From: a virus
Virus record (IMG/VR): IMGVR_UViG_3300025876_000005
Span: 62,001 to 126,000 of that record
Length of the DNA stretch: 64,000 nucleotides
Direction: 5' to 3' (one strand)
In this document: piece after piece, positions 60,236-64,000 of the stretch
Layout of the letters: each line of letters starts with the position of its first letter
Numbering within the stretch: position 1 is the stretch's first letter
Notes under the pieces: model-generated
The model's database searches: none
Seen by the model: the letters and a program-made list of their open reading frames with translations, nothing else
Told to the model about the DNA's origin: nothing
Translations under genes and position numbers: made by a program

Positions 60236-60457
60236 ATGAACAACCATAAACTGACAAAGAAGTTGCAAGTACTTTTGACAGAGGATGAGGTTAATCAGGT
60301 CAATAGGATTATATTGAATGATGCATTAGAAAAGGAGGAAAGACCAGTTTCTATCAGTGCGTTTATACGTGTATTAATCCAACAAGAACTGAGTAAACGT
60401 TCAGCCGAAGAAAAAACAACTATAAAAAGAGACCTTAAAAACTTAAAAGATAAGTAA
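60236..60457 (+). CDS. Ribbon-helix-helix-like small DNA-binding protein
   Basis: A 73-residue basic protein with the layout strand-helix-helix: KLQVLLTEDEVNQVNRII (about 9-26), then SISAFIRVLIQQELSKR (about 39-55), as in CopG/Arc repressors, where the strand pairs in a dimer and contacts DNA. It lies between the tail tube and a baseplate/chaperone gene, an odd place for a regulator, and may control the following genes. One base separates it from the next ATG. Confidence 0.6.
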   Translation: MNNHKLTKKLQVLLTEDEVNQVNRIILNDALEKEERPVSISAFIRVLIQQELSKRSAEEKTTIKRDLKNLKDK

Positions 60458-60458
60458 C

Positions 60459-61460
60459 ATGAAAGACAACAACAATATGAATCAAGAAGATCTAGCAAAA
60501 CAGTTAGATGCTAAAGACCAAGGTGTTAACACCAACGTGTATCAAGATCAAAATGCAAATGCTGAGGTAGATGCTATGGAAGCTGCTGTAGAAAAACAGG
60601 GTTTAGGCTCTGTAAGCATGGCAAACTTTGGACCAGCCGTTCCTGAGAAATCAGATAATCTATTAGGCTGGCATGAATTACCATTAGACAGTTTACCATC
60701 TAGAGGTAGATTCTATCCAGAAGGAACAACTATCCAGATTAGATCTGCAAAAGTAGCTGAGATTAGACACTTCTCAACAATGGATGAAAACAATCTACTA
60801 GATATTGATGAGAAGCTTAATGCAATCGTAGAATCTTGTACAAGAGTTACTAATGAAAAGTCTAGAACTTCATTTAAAGATTTATGTGAAGAAGATAGAT
60901 TTATCTTAATCCTAGCAATCAGAGATTTAACATTCCCAGAACCAGAAAACAGCCTCAAAGTTGACTGGTCTAATAGGAGAGGAACTAAACATGAGATTGA
61001 GATTAAGAGAGAATACTTTGAGTATTTCGATATTCCAGCTGAGCTTGAGAAATATTACAGCGCTGAACACAAAGCATTTATCATCAGAACTAAATCATAT
61101 GGTGAAATTATGATGAGACCACCTTCAATTGGTGTAATGTCAGAAATCACAAAATACATTAAAGATCGTAGAGATAAAGAGCAAGAAATAGATCAGTCAC
61201 TTCTACAAATTGCACCTTTCGTCGCTACAGATTGGAGAACATTCAATCAGAAAAGACTTTGGGAGCTTGAAGTTGAAATGAACGGATGGGATAACAAGAA
61301 ATATTTATTACTATATAAGTTGGCAGAGCAAATGAAAATAGGAATACAACCAGAGATGAAAGTCATGGTAGAGGACGAGGAGGCCTCTATTCCTATCAAC
61401 TTTCGTGACGGCATCAAATCTCTTTTCATTGTTCAAGATCTCTCTCAAGAACTTCTTTAA
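60459..61460 (+). CDS. T4 gp26-like baseplate/assembly protein
   Basis: A 333-residue protein. The stretch LPSRGRFYPEGTTIQIRSAK (about 79-98), then EIRHFSTMDENNLLDIDEKL (about 101-120), is the signature of the T4 gp26-type baseplate family (PF12322, from memory). The N-terminal 70 residues are Asn/Gln/Asp-rich and flexible. It ends CTT CTT TAA A; reading +1 at CTT TAA joins it to the overlapping frame at 61405. Its place between tail tube and a tape-measure-like gene is where contractile and long tails usually keep their frameshifted assembly chaperones. Confidence 0.7.
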   Translation: MKDNNNMNQEDLAKQLDAKDQGVNTNVYQDQNANAEVDAMEAAVEKQGLGSVSMANFGPAVPEKSDNLLGWHELPLDSLPSRGRFYPEGTTIQIRSAKVAEIRHFSTMDENNLLDIDEKLNAIVESCTRVTNEKSRTSFKDLCEEDRFILILAIRDLTFPEPENSLKVDWSNRRGTKHEIEIKREYFEYFDIPAELEKYYSAEHKAFIIRTKSYGEIMMRPPSIGVMSEITKYIKDRRDKEQEIDQSLLQIAPFVATDWRTFNQKRLWELEVEMNGWDNKKYLLLYKLAEQMKIGIQPEMKVMVEDEEASIPINFRDGIKSLFIVQDLSQELL

Positions 61461-61677
61461 AGTTAGGTTTTATGTGTATAAACATCTCCATATACAGCCA
61501 TCAGAGCTTAACGAGATGGAATACTATGAATACCATTACATTGTCAAAGATTTAATTGACGACTTAAAGAAAGAGAACGAGGCGAACAAGAGCCAAAACG
61601 AAGCAGCAAGCGGAGCTGCAAGCGGAATGAAGGTACCTAATATCAAGGTACCTAATATCAAAGTTCCGAAAATGTAA
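61405..61677 (+). CDS. Overlapping frame, gp51-like or frameshift extension
   Basis: An open frame (+1 relative to the 60459 gene) overlapping its last 56 bases. There is no ATG before the conserved-looking part VYKHLHIQPSELNEMEYYEY; only a GTG at 61405 could start it. The protein-like part begins right after the upstream stop, so expression by +1 frameshifting at CTT TAA (61455-61460) is the better model, adding about 72 residues. That stretch resembles short gp51-type or tail-chaperone sequences. The end carries a repeated KVPNI unit (KVPNIKVPNIKVPKM), with the matching DNA repeat AAGGTACCTAATATC. Confidence 0.55.
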   Translation: MTASNLFSLFKISLKNFFKVRFYVYKHLHIQPSELNEMEYYEYHYIVKDLIDDLKKENEANKSQNEAASGAASGMKVPNIKVPNIKVPKM

Positions 61678-61685
61678 ACTAAAGA

Positions 61686-61717
61686 ATAAGGGGACCCTGC
61701 GTCTCCTTATTTTTTTG
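61686..61717 (+). terminator. Rho-independent terminator
   Basis: ATAAGGGGAC (61686-61695) pairs with GTCTCCTTAT (61701-61710), with one G-U pair, followed by a T run. Confidence 0.85.
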
Positions 61718-61720
61718 TGT

Positions 61721-61728
61721 GATATATA
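61721..61728 (+). promoter_or_regulatory. GATATATA late-promoter-like motif
   Basis: GATATATAC lies 21 bases before the next ATG and immediately after a terminator. Confidence 0.68.
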
Positions 61729-61749
61729 CAATAAATTATAATTTCCAGC

Positions 61750-62196
61750 ATGAAGAAGATTAAAGGCTATAACCGGTTCTTAAATGAGGCTATGATTAAC
61801 GAGTTCGTAGACCCTATTACACTAGCATTTGCTATTGCAGGTATAGGTATTGCTTTCGGTCCACAGATCAAAAATGCTTACATGAATAGAAAGATCTCAA
61901 AGGCCAATCTTAAAGAACTAGAAAAGCTTAAGAAGAAGGCAGAGGCTAAAGTTAAAAAGCTGGAAAGACAGGGTCTAGATCACCATGCAGCTGAAGCTCA
62001 AGAAAAAGTTGACCAGATTCAAGCTCAGATAGAAAGTCTAATAGATAAGAGAGAAGCTGATGATCGAACTATATCTGACTTTGAGAAAGATTCAAGAACA
62101 AGAAAGGATCTAGAGCAAGAATTAGCATCTATGGACAACGATGAGCTAGCTAAAATATTGCAAGCTGCTAAGAAAGAAGCTAAAAGATCTGTATAA
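61750..62196 (+). CDS. Internal head protein candidate with membrane segment
   Basis: A 148-residue protein starting MKKIKGYNRFLNEAMINEF, a targeting peptide with a likely cut after LNE (residue 13). A hydrophobic segment (PITLAFAIAGIGIAFGP, about 22-38) is followed by a basic coiled coil to the end (ANLKELEKLKKKAEAKVKKL and beyond). It is a shorter version of the plan in the 46732 protein. It has its own late-promoter motif and precedes the tape-measure-like gene. Confidence 0.62.
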   Translation: MKKIKGYNRFLNEAMINEFVDPITLAFAIAGIGIAFGPQIKNAYMNRKISKANLKELEKLKKKAEAKVKKLERQGLDHHAAEAQEKVDQIQAQIESLIDKREADDRTISDFEKDSRTRKDLEQELASMDNDELAKILQAAKKEAKRSV

Positions 62197-62211
62197 TTTT
62201 TTAAACACTAG

Positions 62212-64000
62212 ATGGCAAAGCAAAATACTGATAAGATACTTATTGGCCATGCAATAAACACTAATTCTTTACTATCGAAGATTGAGTATATTGCTGCTGA
62301 GACTAAGGAGTCAATGACTAGGATTGAGGAAATCTCAAAGACTAGTCTTTCCGTTACTTCTGGTCTAGCCGCTAGTATAGCAGAAAATACAGCAGTACTT
62401 AAAGACATTAAAGACGTTCTTATGAAAAAGACCGTCGACGAAGGAGCCAAACTAAAGACTGGTATTACTATTGAAAAGATGCTAGGTCTTGGTGGCTTAA
62501 TTGCAGTGGTCGGCTTTGGTGTATTCACATTATCACAGGCATTCCAAGCAACGCGCGGTGTTTCTGTAAAAGACATAGCCATGGGTACTCTAATCATGGC
62601 AGGTTTAGTACCTATGATGAAAGCGATTGAGCCTTTATTAAACGGTGAATCAGGTGACGGTCTTTTTCGATCGACACAGAAACTTTTAATTTTTACAGCA
62701 GGTATTATGGCCATGGTAACCATGGTGGTTGCAACATCATATGCACTTGCAGGTATGGCTGCTCCAGATGGTTCTAAACTTTTAACATTTATAGCAATCT
62801 CTGCAGCACTCTATATACAAGGTCAAATTTTTATTCAATTAATTAATGCATGGGAGTTCTCGGGTTTAATGAATAAGTTCTTGAATGCTAACAACACTAA
62901 TGAGATCATGCAGGCAATGGTAGTTATGTCATTAAATACTATCATTATTGCAGGAGCATTAAGTATGATGCCCGATGTTAGCCCTAAAACTGCAGCATCA
63001 TTTGTAATTGCATCTGCAGCAATGATACCACTTGCTGGAGCACTTTTTGTTGTTAGATTTGCGTTACCGATGTTAAATAAGATTGGCCCAAAACAGGTTG
63101 CTCTATTAGGGGCTACAATGGCCGCCATGGCACTTGCTTTAATTCCAGTTGGATTAGCAGCACGTGCGCTTGCTGCGATTAATGTAACTGACGCTGACGT
63201 TGCCAAGGTTGAAGGTCTAATTAAAATATTAATTCCAATTGCTGCTCTTGTAGGGTTTATGACGGCACTCGCTAATTTAGGTAAAGAGTCCCTAATTAGT
63301 TTGAGAGGTCCAAAAGACGATAGTGTAAGTTTACTTAAGCAAGATAATTCAAGAAAGAGAAATCAAAAGATGGATCTTAAAGGAATTGGTATATTTGCAC
63401 TAAAAGCAGTAACGTTTTTAGCAGCCGGTGGATTACTAGCCGTAGCATTCGCAAAAGCAGCGCCATATCTAGCACAGGGCATTTCAGCAATGAATGGATT
63501 AGACTATACTGGTCTGGTTAAATTTATTGCAGTTGCTGGTGTTGCAGTACTTCTCTTTGGAGTCGCGATAGGAATGGTAGTAAGTATGGTTAAAGGAAAA
63601 GAGACCTCAACGCCTGGATTAATGAATTTAACAGGCTCTGCAAAGTCGAAACCTGCAAAAATGAGTACGGCAGACATTATATTTGCTGGTTTAGTATTAC
63701 CTATGATTATTGGCGGTATCGTGATAGCTGCACTAGGGTTTAAATTAATAAATGCAGTAGGAGTACCAGAAGTAAGTGGAAATCTTCTAGCATTTATAGC
63801 AGTCGCCGGACTTGGAGTACTAATATTTGGAACAGTGTTGGGTGTCGTTTCAAACCTGATGAAGGGAAAGGTAAGTAAGGGACTATTTAAGGGCGGAAGA
63901 CCTGCAAAAATGAGTTATAAAGATGTTTTAGTCTCAGCACTCATAATTCCAGCAATTGCACTGGGTATTGTAGCAACTGCCCTTGTATTTAAAGCACTTC
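62212..64000 (+). CDS. Tape-measure-like membrane-segment protein, 3' end outside window
   Basis: The frame from ATG 62212 stays open to the last base (at least 596 residues). After a helical N-terminus (1-75) come many hydrophobic segments of 18-25 residues (for example MLGLGGLIAVVGFGVFTLSQ, about 85-104), separated by short basic linkers. A unit beginning (K/R)PAKMS..D, then a hydrophobic pair, occurs at least twice near the end (about 483 and 563). This is typical of tail tape-measure proteins, which fill the tube and are ejected into the host envelope. In T4 the tape measure gp29 is elsewhere (hub genes); here it follows tube and chaperone. A multi-pass membrane protein is the alternative. 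Confidence 0.6.
   Translation, partial: MAKQNTDKILIGHAINTNSLLSKIEYIAAETKESMTRIEEISKTSLSVTSGLAASIAENTAVLKDIKDVLMKKTVDEGAKLKTGITIEKMLGLGGLIAVVGFGVFTLSQAFQATRGVSVKDIAMGTLIMAGLVPMMKAIEPLLNGESGDGLFRSTQKLLIFTAGIMAMVTMVVATSYALAGMAAPDGSKLLTFIAISAALYIQGQIFIQLINAWEFSGLMNKFLNANNTNEIMQAMVVMSLNTIIIAGALSMMPDVSPKTAASFVIASAAMIPLAGALFVVRFALPMLNKIGPKQVALLGATMAAMALALIPVGLAARALAAINVTDADVAKVEGLIKILIPIAALVGFMTALANLGKESLISLRGPKDDSVSLLKQDNSRKRNQKMDLKGIGIFALKAVTFLAAGGLLAVAFAKAAPYLAQGISAMNGLDYTGLVKFIAVAGVAVLLFGVAIGMVVSMVKGKETSTPGLMNLTGSAKSKPAKMSTADIIFAGLVLPMIIGGIVIAALGFKLINAVGVPEVSGNLLAFIAVAGLGVLIFGTVLGVVSNLMKGKVSKGLFKGGRPAKMSYKDVLVSALIIPAIALGIVATALVFKAL

Noticed and set aside
62208-63206. Minus-strand open frames of 171 and 123 codons
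   Set aside because: They lie opposite a longer + strand frame with clear tape-measure-like protein sequence and are its shadow.
1-64000. tRNA genes, CRISPR arrays, integrase or insertion sequences
   Set aside because: None was recognised by reading; a covariance-model search would be needed to exclude tRNAs fully.

Overview
This window is a contiguous piece of a large, strictly lytic, T4-superfamily myovirus genome (contractile-tailed phage). The evidence is a nearly complete T4-type replication and recombination set (gp32, gp61, UvsY, UvsW, gp43, gp45, UvsX, gp41, gp47, gp46, gp44, a gp62 candidate, an RNase H-like FEN nuclease), T4-type late transcription factors (gp55, a gp33 candidate) and T4-type virion genes (gp15, gp4, gp20, gp21/gp22, gp23, gp16, gp17, gp18, gp19). 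All genes but one are on the + strand and tightly packed; no tRNA, CRISPR array, integrase or insertion sequence was seen. Start codons are preceded by A-rich tracts rather than GGAGG, and one promoter-like site reads TATATTTG, which fits the Bacteroidota -7 box TANNTTTG. A Bacteroidota host is therefore likely, but this is inference.

Layout. 1-2127: end of a structural gene, a tail-tube-like protein and a small glycine-zipper protein. 2128-7320: RuvC-like resolvase, gp32, primase, UvsY, UvsW. 7358-16881: a block of internal-head-protein candidates, many starting with a short capsid-targeting-like peptide resembling the one I recall from T4 internal proteins. They include ligase-like and NMN-adenylyltransferase-like proteins and long polyprotein-like chains. 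16976-18026: small unknown genes. 18013-22572: a candidate DNA hypermodification cluster (SGNH-like protein, Fringe-like glycosyltransferase, possible alpha-glutamyl/putrescinyl-thymine pyrophosphorylase relative, PLP enzyme, dCTPase/dUTPase). 22593-29124: a DNA polymerase split into two genes, with nrdB, nrdA and the sliding clamp between the halves. 29127-35460: uvsX, gp41, gp33 candidate, gp47, gp46. 35508-47592: AAA+ ATPase with targeting peptide, gp15, gp55, gp4, portal, prohead core, fused protease-scaffold, major capsid protein and a membrane-type internal protein. 47589-51709: the only minus-strand gene, then clamp loader, FEN nuclease and a gp62 candidate. 51733-64000: neck, terminase, sheath, tube, a probable frameshifted assembly chaperone pair and the start of a tape-measure-like gene.

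How it fits together. GATATATA lies 19-43 bases before most virion genes and is the best candidate for the late promoter read by gp55/gp33/clamp. Several clamp-client proteins end in Leu-Phe at the extreme C-terminus, and so do two unexpected proteins (a 71-residue protein and the SGNH-like protein of the modification cluster). The prohead protease probably processes the many targeting-peptide proteins at (V/L/I)NE|(A/S/D)-type sites, so the head may carry an unusually rich cargo of enzymes and membrane-active proteins for delivery with the DNA.
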